A DNA stretch of 47,436 nt. Origin: Gammaproteobacteria bacterium. Its GTDB lineage: Bacteria; Pseudomonadota; Gammaproteobacteria; DSM-19610. The position numbers and the translations under genes were made by a program. This document shows positions 24,361-33,055 of this stretch, piece by piece; position 1 is the first letter of the stretch; the number at the start of each line of letters is the position of its first letter. The stretch is from contig JAUXGZ010000007.1 in assembly GCA_030621785.1 (NCBI GenBank), positions 1 to 47,436 on the forward strand, in the 5' to 3' direction. Below the pieces are notes generated by a model. The model was given only the letters and a program-made list of their open reading frames with translations, made no database searches and was not told the origin of the DNA.

Positions 24361-25248
24361 ATGAGTACGATTAATAAATACAATGTGTTGTATGCGATTC
24401 TTGTTTGCATGCAGCTGATTGCGTGTACCGCGCAGCAAACACGTATTCCACACGGCGTGATCCCGGAGTCAGTTCCGCCAACCGCAGAGGAAGAGGCCGG
24501 CGGGAAGGAAATATTCACGGACCTGAGCGCAGATTACCCGGTTGACACCAGCAGCGCCCGTCACGACCAGCTGGATCGCGTATTCAATCGTCTGGCGGTA
24601 GCAGCGACGGTCAACCCTGGCGACTGGCAGGTTTTCCTGCTGAACGCGCCGGATGTTGCAGATATTCGAGCTATACAGGGCAACTATCTTTTTGTCTGGT
24701 CGGGTATATTCGATGTTGTCGAAGACGAGGATGAACTGGCCGGCCTTCTGGCCTGTGAAATGGCACACGGTCTGGCGCGGCATACTGATCCGGTTGAATT
24801 CAACATGGCGTCAGAGTTGCTGTTTGGTTTTACCGATGTCGCCACCAGCATTGGTCTTGTCGTTCTGACGCAAGGAGCAGTGAACCTCAGCGGCATCAGC
24901 GTGACTCGCTGGGCATACGTGGAGGCAACCGACCTGGATCCTGTCGATCGCGCATACAGCGACGAGCAAGTTGAGGATATGGCGGAAATTGCCCTGCTTA
25001 TTCTTGATCAATCCAGCTATTCCCCGGACGGGCTGTTGCAATTCTGGAAGCGAGCCGGAAAGGATCGTGCTTCACAGAAAAATGTGAAATTGCTTATCCG
25101 CAAGACACCGCCACTGGAGCGGGTAATCATCCTGGAGGCAGCCCGGGCACAACTTCCTGCCGGGTATAAAACAGGTGATAAGGCTGAGGACGTTGCTGAA
25201 AAGGTCGTTCCCCCCGGTGGGCAGGCCACTGATTCCCTGTCCATGTAA
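24361..25248 (+). CDS. M48-like lipoprotein with altered zinc motif
   Basis: A 295-residue protein from the ATG giving MSTINKYNVLYAILVCMQLIAC, a lipoprotein signal with a LIAC lipobox; the upstream ATGs at 24292 and 24343 would bury it. The body follows M48 peptidases (LoiP/YcaL/BepA-like): WSGIFDVVEDEDELAGLLACEMAHGLARH, given here in part, then a YSDEQVEDMAE helix where M48 enzymes have ExEAD. The normal HExxH is C132-E-M-A-H136, so the first zinc histidine is cysteine. It may be catalytically inactive or use an unusual site. No clear ribosome-binding site. Isolated between purB and the dockerin-like gene. Confidence 0.75.
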   Translation: MSTINKYNVLYAILVCMQLIACTAQQTRIPHGVIPESVPPTAEEEAGGKEIFTDLSADYPVDTSSARHDQLDRVFNRLAVAATVNPGDWQVFLLNAPDVADIRAIQGNYLFVWSGIFDVVEDEDELAGLLACEMAHGLARHTDPVEFNMASELLFGFTDVATSIGLVVLTQGAVNLSGISVTRWAYVEATDLDPVDRAYSDEQVEDMAEIALLILDQSSYSPDGLLQFWKRAGKDRASQKNVKLLIRKTPPLERVIILEAARAQLPAGYKTGDKAEDVAEKVVPPGGQATDSLSM

Positions 25249-25299
25249 TTTTCGATGGCTGGAATTGATGGGTCAACCGGCTGGTAACATAATCCGGAG

Positions 25300-25500
25300 C
25301 CCATTGTCGCCAACTACAAGTCAGGTTTTGAAACCATCAGGCAGCGGTACTTTCCTGACCAGGACGCACTGTTCCATATGGATTTCTCCATGTACGGTGA
25401 GGGCACGAACACCCAGACCTTCGGTACAGAAGAAGCCGTACATGTCTCACTGGTACTGATCGAAAGCTTAATGAAAGACAGGAAACATAAACCGGAATAA
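25300..25500 (+). pseudogene. possible C-terminal remnant without a start codon
   Basis: After an in-frame stop at 25285-25287 the frame encodes about 66 protein-like residues (PIVANYKSGFETIRQRYF, DQDALFHMDFSMYGEG, VHVSLVLIESLMKDRK) with no ATG, GTG or TTG near the beginning; the first ATG is at 25377. The family was not recognised. It could be a truncated gene or chance. Confidence 0.3.
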
Positions 25501-25560
25501 CCCCCTGCCACCCGACTTGTTACCTCGTAGACGGCGCGATCACTCTATGACCGGAACTGC

Positions 25561-28170
25561 TCAGGGACAGTAGGCCGCATTGATGAAACCGCCCAGCTCG
25601 TGATGCTCCCACGTGTCGCACCACTGATCCCTGAGTTGTTCCTTTTGGGCGTTGCTCGAAAAACCCAGGTTATTGATCGACAGCTGCATCCAGCGGTTGG
25701 CCATCTCGTAACGATCCTTGTACGTCGATGCCTGTACCAGATCGGCCGCCCAGTACGACAGGTTCAGGAAGGTAAGATCGTCGGCGGGACGCAGGATATT
25801 GGTCAGCGAGTTTCCGTCGGCGCGCTTGCCGTGATAGATTTCCCACATCGGTTGTCCCGGCACGCGGCCGGCCTCGTACGGACCCTGTCCCGAGGTATTG
25901 TCGACACACCAGTAGTCGCTAAGATCCAGTCGGGTCGAAGTATTGGCATGCACGCGTCCCCGCACCGCACTCTTGGTAAACAGGCGGCTGTTGGATGGGT
26001 TGAATCCGACTCCGTAGTAGTAATGCCAGAACGCCTGTGGAGCGACCGAGCCAAGCATGCCCTCGTGCAGGAATTTACCCTGGTTGCCGCCACCGCAATC
26101 GAGTCCGCTGCTGATGCCGAAATACTGCCCCATGACGAAGTGATTCATCTCATGATGAATCACGCTCGGCGTACCCACGCAGCCATTTCCCTCGCAGGTC
26201 ACGAAGCTACTGCCGCCATCGTCGTAATCCGAGGCGAAACAGTTCGCGTTCGTGCTCTTGCATTCCTCGCGTATACGGATCTTGTAGAGGCTCTCACCGA
26301 GGTTGTGTTGCGTAGCTACCGGCAGGCTCGAGGAGGCGTAATAGTCGTCGCTGCAGGAGTTGATGATGAACGCGAAGCGCTTGTAGTTCGACACGTTGGA
26401 CGACAACACGCCGAGATGACTCAGAGTGGGTCTTAACCACAGTATGAACTTGCGTGCCCAGAAGTAGGTATGACTCTCGGCGAAACTGCCTGACGAGGCC
26501 GCCGGGCTCCAGATGTTGAAATCACGCGCCGAACGATGCGTGTGACGGATGAAGGAGTTCGTGCCGTTGGTGGTGTTATACGCCAGTGGCCGCCACAGGC
26601 TATTCCTCGGTGTCGACGTACAGGTGAACTGGCCGAAATTACCGCCTCCGCGCTCATCGGTCATCAGGTAGAAGAAATCGTGTTCGAGCGAGTTGTCATC
26701 ACGCGTATAAATGCCGTTGGAGGTGACCTGGAATGCACCACTGCCCAGGTCACCGTTACTGTATGCCCAGCGACGTGTCCTGGCGTCGGTGTAGGCAGTG
26801 ACATTGTCACTGACGTTCAGCACCCTGGCCGTATCCGCATCGACGAGTACGGTCAGATCGAATTCCGGATCCTCCGGGATTACCAGATCGACACGCCAGA
26901 CATTCAGGCGACGAATCACATCGACATGGATCTTGCTGGCAACGATGCTCCATCGCGTTATCGGTTCACCGCTGGTTTTCCCGGCGGCCGCCAGCGCGGC
27001 TTTTTCGGCCGCAGCTTGATCCACGGTCGTGTCGGGGGGTACTGACAACTTCCCGGGCGTCATCAGCTGCCGGGAAATATTGATCACATTCCAGTTGTGA
27101 TCGAGCTGAATAACGGTTTGCCCGTACAGGACAGGCAGCTTGCCCAGCATCTGGCCGTCAAACCTTAGACGTCGGTAATACTTGCCTTCGCTGTACTGCA
27201 TGCCGGTCAGTGACGAGAGATCGGCACCACCAGCCGCATTTCGCGGCATTTTGAACAGCTCACCAAAACGGGCCATAAATGCGCTTGCAATTGCCATCGC
27301 CACAGGCGCGTTGCGCTTTTGTGCCTCGTCTCTCGGCGGACGGTAATCCTCGGGAACACCGTCGAGGAACCTGGCCGGCCTCGTGCGAACGATCTCGGCC
27401 GGTTTTGTCGGCGAGGGGTCGTTCTCCACGGCATCGAACCGCTCATTCTCTGGTGGCGGTTTGGGGTTCTCCGGCTCGAACAGCAAAGGGAACCGCGAGG
27501 CCTGGTTCTTCGGTGCATCCAGGTCCTGTCCGGCCCTGGCCAGATCGGTGGGTGCCGCCATGAGCGCGGGTGGTACGGGATCGGTGGAACCCCCCATACT
27601 GGTCAGGACGTCGCGCGCGTAGTCCGGGATCGTCTCCTTCGGCGTGGTGGCAAAACTGTCAATTTCGCAATTGAAGAAACTGAATGCGGCATCGGGATCG
27701 GTTCTCTGGAATTTTGTAATGGCTTTGCGCAGGGCGACTCGTGGCATCGGTTCGAGAAAACGCCCGTCCTCACGCACGATACCCGCTGGTTGTGGTGTAC
27801 ACACGTCTGCCGATGGACCCGGCGCACCGAAGAAGAACCCGCGGAGAATACTAAGGTCGGCAAAGTCGATCTTCAGATCGCCGTTTAAATCGGCAGTGGC
27901 ATCCCATCCTGATGTACCGGGTGCGGTGAAAAATGCGGCTTTCAGCTGGCTCAGGTCGGCGAAGTCGACCTTGAGATCACCATTCAGGTCGGGGTCACAG
28001 GCATTGCCATAACCGTCATCGTCGCTATCGAGCTGCCCGCGATTTCTGATCTCGATGCAATTATCGAAATCGTCGTCTACCCCGTCGAGGTCCTGATCGG
28101 CCGCCCAGGCCACGCTTGTCGCGTTAAGCAGGCCAATCCACAAAAGTGCAAATCCCTGATGCAATGACAT
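25561..28170 (-). CDS. secreted zinc metallopeptidase-like protein with N-terminal dockerin-like module
   Basis: An 869-residue exported protein. The signal peptide (MSLHQGFALLWIGLLNATSVAWA) is followed at once by a TSP3-like loop and a duplicated EF-hand module: DFADLSQLKAAFF near 62-83 and DFADLSILRGFFF near 92-113. A propeptide-like part (about 270-430, with FTP/PepSY features such as GQTVIQLDHNWNVI) leads to a catalytic region with HEMNH at 673-677 and FLHEGMLGS about 30 residues later as a candidate third ligand. This resembles M36/M4-type gluzincins but is not a clear family member. GGAGG lies five bases before the ATG at 28170; the frame extends 34 codons upstream. It is the same kind of protein as its neighbour at 28460. 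Confidence 0.8.
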   Translation of the reverse strand: MSLHQGFALLWIGLLNATSVAWAADQDLDGVDDDFDNCIEIRNRGQLDSDDDGYGNACDPDLNGDLKVDFADLSQLKAAFFTAPGTSGWDATADLNGDLKIDFADLSILRGFFFGAPGPSADVCTPQPAGIVREDGRFLEPMPRVALRKAITKFQRTDPDAAFSFFNCEIDSFATTPKETIPDYARDVLTSMGGSTDPVPPALMAAPTDLARAGQDLDAPKNQASRFPLLFEPENPKPPPENERFDAVENDPSPTKPAEIVRTRPARFLDGVPEDYRPPRDEAQKRNAPVAMAIASAFMARFGELFKMPRNAAGGADLSSLTGMQYSEGKYYRRLRFDGQMLGKLPVLYGQTVIQLDHNWNVINISRQLMTPGKLSVPPDTTVDQAAAEKAALAAAGKTSGEPITRWSIVASKIHVDVIRRLNVWRVDLVIPEDPEFDLTVLVDADTARVLNVSDNVTAYTDARTRRWAYSNGDLGSGAFQVTSNGIYTRDDNSLEHDFFYLMTDERGGGNFGQFTCTSTPRNSLWRPLAYNTTNGTNSFIRHTHRSARDFNIWSPAASSGSFAESHTYFWARKFILWLRPTLSHLGVLSSNVSNYKRFAFIINSCSDDYYASSSLPVATQHNLGESLYKIRIREECKSTNANCFASDYDDGGSSFVTCEGNGCVGTPSVIHHEMNHFVMGQYFGISSGLDCGGGNQGKFLHEGMLGSVAPQAFWHYYYGVGFNPSNSRLFTKSAVRGRVHANTSTRLDLSDYWCVDNTSGQGPYEAGRVPGQPMWEIYHGKRADGNSLTNILRPADDLTFLNLSYWAADLVQASTYKDRYEMANRWMQLSINNLGFSSNAQKEQLRDQWCDTWEHHELGGFINAAYCP
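27832..28000 (-). repeat. duplicated EF-hand (dockerin-like) coding module, copy B
   Basis: Two units encoding an Asp/Asn loop and DFADLSxLxxxFF, followed by APGTSG and APGPSA respectively. Unlike the other two copies, this one is at the N-terminus of its protein. Confidence 0.8.
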
Positions 28171-28459
28171 GTCTGCCTCCATACGTGACATGCACACGGC
28201 CCTGAAAACACACCCCGGATTCCCGATCCGTGTGTCATGTGTGTCCGCCCGATCTCCGACCGGAGACACCACTCATGATCCTTTAACCATAGTAGAAAAT
28301 CTAACGTTTGCAAGCACGTCAACAGGGTCATATTTAGGCTCAAAAGCCTTGTCATTGCGCGGAACGCAGTTGATGTGAGGTTGCTGAACCCCATCCGTAA
28401 TGCCGGTAGCGAGGTACTTCAGACGAAATATATGGACAACAAATAATGCAGCAGCCGAG
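28171..28459. other. intergenic region between the two large secreted-protein genes
   Basis: About 290 bases on the minus strand upstream of the 25561-28170 gene. TTGACG is present near 28317-28322 (minus strand) but no -10 box lies at 16-18 bases; TACTAT is at 22. No terminator with a T run follows the 28460 stop, so readthrough from the upstream gene is possible. Confidence 0.3.
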
Positions 28460-31400
28460 CTATGGCGCCAGTCCGCTCGGCCCCGGTGGGCTGAAAAACC
28501 TGGATTTCAGGATGGCCAGGTCGGCAAAGTCCACCCGGCCATCGACATTGAGGTCGGCATCCTTATTTTGGCCGACGGTGAAGAACATCGACTTCAGAAT
28601 CGCGAGATCCGCGAAGTCGACTCGCAGGTCGTTATTCAAATCCGGATCACAGTGGTTGCCGAAGCCATCACCGTTGGTGTCCTGCTGATCCGGGTTGGTA
28701 GCGAGTGTACAATTGTCTTCAAGGTCCGACACACCATCGCCATCGCTGTCGAGCGGCACCATAATCTGCTTGCCGATATCTGAAAATCGTCCCGCCAAGA
28801 CACGTACGTTGTCGAGCATGATGTCCTCGTAACCGTCGCGGGAGATAACGAGTGTATAGTTACCCGGAGGCAGATCCCGCATCTTCAGCCTGCCCTCCCG
28901 ACTAAGGAAAAACGGCGGTACTGTGGCGGCCTCAGCCAGGTATACCGCGACCCCGGACGGATCAGCACTTGACATCAGGGAAATCTCGCCGAGAATTGCA
29001 CCCACGACACGGGGTAATACCACCTGGATGGAATCACTGTAATCACTGGGCGATTCATTCTTGTCGGCGTCACGGAAGCGCACGTAGACGGTAGCGATGT
29101 CCGTCACCGGATCCGGTACAACGACGGTATTCACAATCACGGAATAAGGCTGCCAGTTGAGCAGGGGGAAGTCGGCCGGATTGGTGGCAATTTTCATCTC
29201 AGTAACATCCACGGAGGCGACCAGTGACAGGGTCACCGACGTCGAACTCGCCAACTCGGCACCGTTGTTGATAATCACCGATCCGATCGGCGGAACCGGT
29301 TCGGCCTTTGGTGTGCCGGAAAAGACACGGCTGTGCGCCCCCGCGTTGCCGTTCAGATCCAGCGGCTGCACCATGTAGTAATAGGTCTTGTTGTTCTCGA
29401 GTCCGGTATCGGCGTAGAGGCCGGTCATCTCAAGGCCGGAAAGCACCGTCACCACGGACCACGGACCGAAGGAACTGGCCGCCCGCCACAGGCGCATCCG
29501 GGTATAGGTCGGGCTCATGGGATAGCGGATCAGGTTCGTTTCCGGTAACAGGGCAATACCCGGTGGGAACGGCAGATGCTCGTCTACCCAGTCGATGACC
29601 TCCGGGTCGATGGGCAACTCAAGCATATCGTCGTCGGCATCGAACGGATTGGCCCCGCGCAGCGCCTCGGAACCATCGGACTCGCCCCCGTGATCGGTAT
29701 CGGGATGACAGGGATCGGTACCCAGGCGCCATTCCGCAGCCGTGCTCAGCCCATCAAGGTCGAAATCTTCGGCGGTTTCATCGGCAAACGGGTCGAGACA
29801 CGGTTTCGGCAGTTCATAACGATCCGGCATGCCGTCCTCATCCGTGTCGGCCACGGGATCATTCAATTCAGAGACCGAGAAGCCACGCTTGCGGATGCGG
29901 ACAAATGCCTGCGCCAGATTATTGCTTCCATTCGCGACCACCCGAATCTGGTAACTGCCCTCACCGTTGGCCTGTGGAAAGAAATTGGTGGACGTGGTGC
30001 GGGTGTATTCATTGGCATAGGCACCATCGTTCGGGTTGCCATCACCGTGCAGACCGTCATCGAGCAATGGTAGTTCGTTGGTCGCACCGTCCGGATGGAG
30101 AACCAGCGCCGTCACCGCTGCGCCTGTAATCGGGCCCGTCTTGTCGACCAGAGTAGCCACGATGGGCTGCGGCAGGCCCCAGAGGTAAGGAATGCCTTCA
30201 CTCAGGGCATTCTGCTCGTCGTGGGTCTGGCCGAAATAAAAGCGCAAGTTCGCGGCCTGCTGGTCACGCCCGGTGAGGACACCGACATAATCGACATCAC
30301 CCGTCGCGGCAGTCAACTGAATTTCCCACGTACCCATGGACAGGATCCCTGCATGTACGACAATGTGGGCATCGCCCGAAAAAACCTCCACACCTCCAAC
30401 CCCGTTCTGGACAATGGTGTGATCAGGGCGTGTGATCTGTACATCAAGCACATCGCCGGGATCGTTCCAGTGAAATGCGAAGACCGCCTCGGTAATGCCG
30501 CCTTCCTCGATATTCAGAGAATGAACAACGCTTTCTGCATTATCCAACGCACCACTGTCATCCCACAAACGCTCGCGGCGCTCGGCGCTTTCGTTGGCCA
30601 GCAGATAGGCGTCAGCCAGGAGGTTAGGCAGCGGGTCCGAACCGACTGCGGCCGCCGGTGCTATTGCCTTCGCCGATGACGTGGATGCGGTATCGATAGG
30701 AAAAAAGAAGCCATTGGTCTCATCGGCAATCTCCTGCATAAGCCGGTGGTCGGCATCGACACCGAGCGCAAAGGCCGCGACGTGGATACCGGCGTTCTTG
30801 ATACTGGTCCTGACATCCGGCCAGTTGAGAGATGCAGTTTCCCTGCCGTCGCTTAACAGCAGTACCCAGTCCTCCTGAATGGGGCTGCCATTACCGAGGA
30901 GTTCATCCCCGGCACGATCCAGACCGTCGCCAATAGATGTAAGACCAGCCGGGTTGGCATTGATGTTTCTGATAGCGGTCTTGAGCACATCACGGAAGGC
31001 CTGAACCTCCACTAACGGTTCAACAGTCATGGCATCACCATCGAACACCACGACGCCCATGTTGCCGCGCAGGTGGGCGCGATCGACCAACATGGATGCC
31101 GCGCTCCTGGCGGCCGCGATCTTGACCGCGCCGCCGGGTTGGGTCGTACCCAGCATACTGCCGGAAATATCCAGGGTAATGACTTCATCGACGATGTGTT
31201 CTTCGTAACTCACAGAATTGAGTTCGGTCGCAGTGAGGGTGTCAGCAAGATTGACGTATAAATTATATGTACTGGAGTTCGGTTTGTCGGGTGGATAGAT
31301 CGTCAACCAGTAAGTTTGACCAACCTCGCTGCTGGCAAGTATCACGCCCTGGTCATTGGGGTCGTTGTTGTTGCCGATGTAAACGGTGAAATCATCAATA

Positions 31401-32896
31401 TCCAGGCCCTTGATGGTCGGTGCGGCGAGAGAGTTTGGCCCGGTCACGCGCACCGCAACGATCAGCATCTGGCGATCAGGGCCCGGCGGCCCGACATAGG
31501 CCTTGTAACCCGCGGTCGGCAACTCGATATCCAGCGCGCCCGGCCCGCAGTCAAAAATGTATTCAACACGGCGCGAGGCACTCGTGGTGGTAATCACCGC
31601 GCCGAGCTGCGAGTAACCCGTGGTCCCGATGACAAATGCCGCGCCAAAGTCCTTGCCGGCGCCACGCAACAGATTGACGACCCTGGGGTTTGTTGCATCA
31701 TCATCGATACCAAAGACCGCGAAACGCACCGGATCGCCATGATCGAACAGTGTCAGGAACGGCCCCTGATCGATACCACGAAAACCAAAGATATTGCCGC
31801 GCGCGCAATCGCCCGCGACGGCAATATAATAGGCCGATGCCCAGTGCAGCATATCGACCGTGCCCGTACTCAGGCCCTGAGGGACCAGGAAGATGCCATT
31901 GAGGCTAACATTCGCGTAGGTCACGTTGGTGCCGTCGTTCTCGTCGAAATACTGATACCTGCTGGCATCGGGCAACACTGATACATCGTAACTGCGCAGG
32001 ATGTTGGCGATGGAAAAATCCTGGAACCAGTTTTCCAGCGTGGTACCGGGTTTAAAATCCTGCAGCGTCTGCCTGAATGTACCCGGTGTGTTCGGGTTAT
32101 CCTGGTTGGCAGCAGCATTGGCCCAGAACTGGCGCACGAAGTCTGCACCGCGTTCGGGCTCGGTGGTAATATTACCGAACTGTTCAGCGGCGTATTTCCA
32201 GCCCAGTGCCGATTTGTAAGAGGATCCCCAGAACGTCTGGCCAGGGTTATTGAGATAGTTGCCGACTTCAGAAATGTAATTGGTAGCCCCGCTGCCGTCA
32301 TCGAGATCGCTGAACACCTGATCCTCCATCATGCGCGCAGAGCCCTCCACTGCCATCCGGCCCCACTCCACCCAGTTATCGAAGTCGATGTAGGCATACT
32401 GAACGTGGTGAAATAATTCGTGACCGATGACAAGGCGGATGCTTTCTTCGGTTGATGCACAGTAACCGGTGGCCGGCATCGTGATCAGATCTTCTGATGC
32501 ACTGCCGTTATCACAGTTATCATCATCATGAACCCCGCCCGGCGCACAGTCGTAAACCAGCACCAGGGGATCTTCGTCATCGAAGTCCGGCGCTGCAAAG
32601 CCCAGGTCGGAAAAACCATCAAGAAACCCATTCGGATCGCTGAACCCGGTCGATACCGGGCCGGCAATGGCACGTAGCATATTAAGCGCCTGAAAATCAG
32701 GCAGAAAATTATTATCAGCACCACCCGGGGCGGGAGTACCGGGCATGCAGTTGTAAGGGTTGTCGTTCGTGTAGAGGACGCTGTACCCGTCCTTGCTCCA
32801 GTTGTCCTGTAGCGAAAAGAAATGATCTGCGGCCGCTGGTATGGCGGCCAGAAGCGCAGCCAGCGCAAGAGGAATAGACCGGATCGACCTGAACAT
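28460..32896 (-). CDS. giant secreted protein: metallopeptidase-like, VWA, choice-of-anchor and dockerin-like domains
   Basis: A 1,478-residue exported protein starting at MFRSIRSIPLALAALLAAIPAAA, with GGGAGG seven bases upstream. The N-terminal domain has HELFHH (H159, E160, H163) and a downstream VEGSARMMED, as in MXAN_6640-type putative metalloproteases. Residues about 570-760 are a von Willebrand A domain with an intact MIDAS (DISGS from D576, a threonine in GLTSIGDG, and LSDGRE). About 905-1000 resembles the choice-of-anchor X domain (LLDDGLHGDGNPNDGAY). TSP3-like Asp repeats lie near 1015-1095, a fibronectin III-like segment follows, and 1382-1478 ends in a duplicated EF-hand module with DFADLAILK twice and the tail PPGPSGLAP. 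Substrate and location are unknown; I infer an extracellular adhesin/protease. Confidence 0.83.
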   Translation of the reverse strand: MFRSIRSIPLALAALLAAIPAAADHFFSLQDNWSKDGYSVLYTNDNPYNCMPGTPAPGGADNNFLPDFQALNMLRAIAGPVSTGFSDPNGFLDGFSDLGFAAPDFDDEDPLVLVYDCAPGGVHDDDNCDNGSASEDLITMPATGYCASTEESIRLVIGHELFHHVQYAYIDFDNWVEWGRMAVEGSARMMEDQVFSDLDDGSGATNYISEVGNYLNNPGQTFWGSSYKSALGWKYAAEQFGNITTEPERGADFVRQFWANAAANQDNPNTPGTFRQTLQDFKPGTTLENWFQDFSIANILRSYDVSVLPDASRYQYFDENDGTNVTYANVSLNGIFLVPQGLSTGTVDMLHWASAYYIAVAGDCARGNIFGFRGIDQGPFLTLFDHGDPVRFAVFGIDDDATNPRVVNLLRGAGKDFGAAFVIGTTGYSQLGAVITTTSASRRVEYIFDCGPGALDIELPTAGYKAYVGPPGPDRQMLIVAVRVTGPNSLAAPTIKGLDIDDFTVYIGNNNDPNDQGVILASSEVGQTYWLTIYPPDKPNSSTYNLYVNLADTLTATELNSVSYEEHIVDEVITLDISGSMLGTTQPGGAVKIAAARSAASMLVDRAHLRGNMGVVVFDGDAMTVEPLVEVQAFRDVLKTAIRNINANPAGLTSIGDGLDRAGDELLGNGSPIQEDWVLLLSDGRETASLNWPDVRTSIKNAGIHVAAFALGVDADHRLMQEIADETNGFFFPIDTASTSSAKAIAPAAAVGSDPLPNLLADAYLLANESAERRERLWDDSGALDNAESVVHSLNIEEGGITEAVFAFHWNDPGDVLDVQITRPDHTIVQNGVGGVEVFSGDAHIVVHAGILSMGTWEIQLTAATGDVDYVGVLTGRDQQAANLRFYFGQTHDEQNALSEGIPYLWGLPQPIVATLVDKTGPITGAAVTALVLHPDGATNELPLLDDGLHGDGNPNDGAYANEYTRTTSTNFFPQANGEGSYQIRVVANGSNNLAQAFVRIRKRGFSVSELNDPVADTDEDGMPDRYELPKPCLDPFADETAEDFDLDGLSTAAEWRLGTDPCHPDTDHGGESDGSEALRGANPFDADDDMLELPIDPEVIDWVDEHLPFPPGIALLPETNLIRYPMSPTYTRMRLWRAASSFGPWSVVTVLSGLEMTGLYADTGLENNKTYYYMVQPLDLNGNAGAHSRVFSGTPKAEPVPPIGSVIINNGAELASSTSVTLSLVASVDVTEMKIATNPADFPLLNWQPYSVIVNTVVVPDPVTDIATVYVRFRDADKNESPSDYSDSIQVVLPRVVGAILGEISLMSSADPSGVAVYLAEAATVPPFFLSREGRLKMRDLPPGNYTLVISRDGYEDIMLDNVRVLAGRFSDIGKQIMVPLDSDGDGVSDLEDNCTLATNPDQQDTNGDGFGNHCDPDLNNDLRVDFADLAILKSMFFTVGQNKDADLNVDGRVDFADLAILKSRFFSPPGPSGLAP
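28471..28646 (-). repeat. duplicated EF-hand (dockerin-like) coding module, copy C
   Basis: Two units encoding DFADLAILKSMFF and DFADLAILKSRFF, ending PPGPSGL three residues from the protein end. It is very close in both protein and DNA to copy A, with the same PPGPSGL ending. Confidence 0.8.
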
Positions 32897-32932
32897 CGAG
32901 TGCCTCCCTTCCTTTGTCAGCACGGTCACTAA

Positions 32933-32938
32933 ATTATA
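32933..32938 (-). promoter_or_regulatory. possible -10 box for the giant secreted-protein gene
   Basis: A perfect TATAAT on the minus strand 37 bases before the ATG. The -35 region is poor; ACCAC and GTGGT flank a small inverted repeat just upstream (about 32941-32963), suggesting an activator- or repressor-controlled promoter. Confidence 0.4.
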
Positions 32939-33055
32939 GACCACCACGTCATGGGTAGTGGTTTTTTGAATCAGCTGAACAGGCCGGCCTGCACAGGTGC
33001 CCGGCCAGGCTGTCCGTCTTCCGCCTGTAGACGGATTGGTTACGAATCCCGAACC

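Noticed and set aside
33010-33045. Inverted repeat CCGTCT...AGACGG after the SGNH gene as a terminator
   Set aside because: Six-base stem with no T run on the minus strand.
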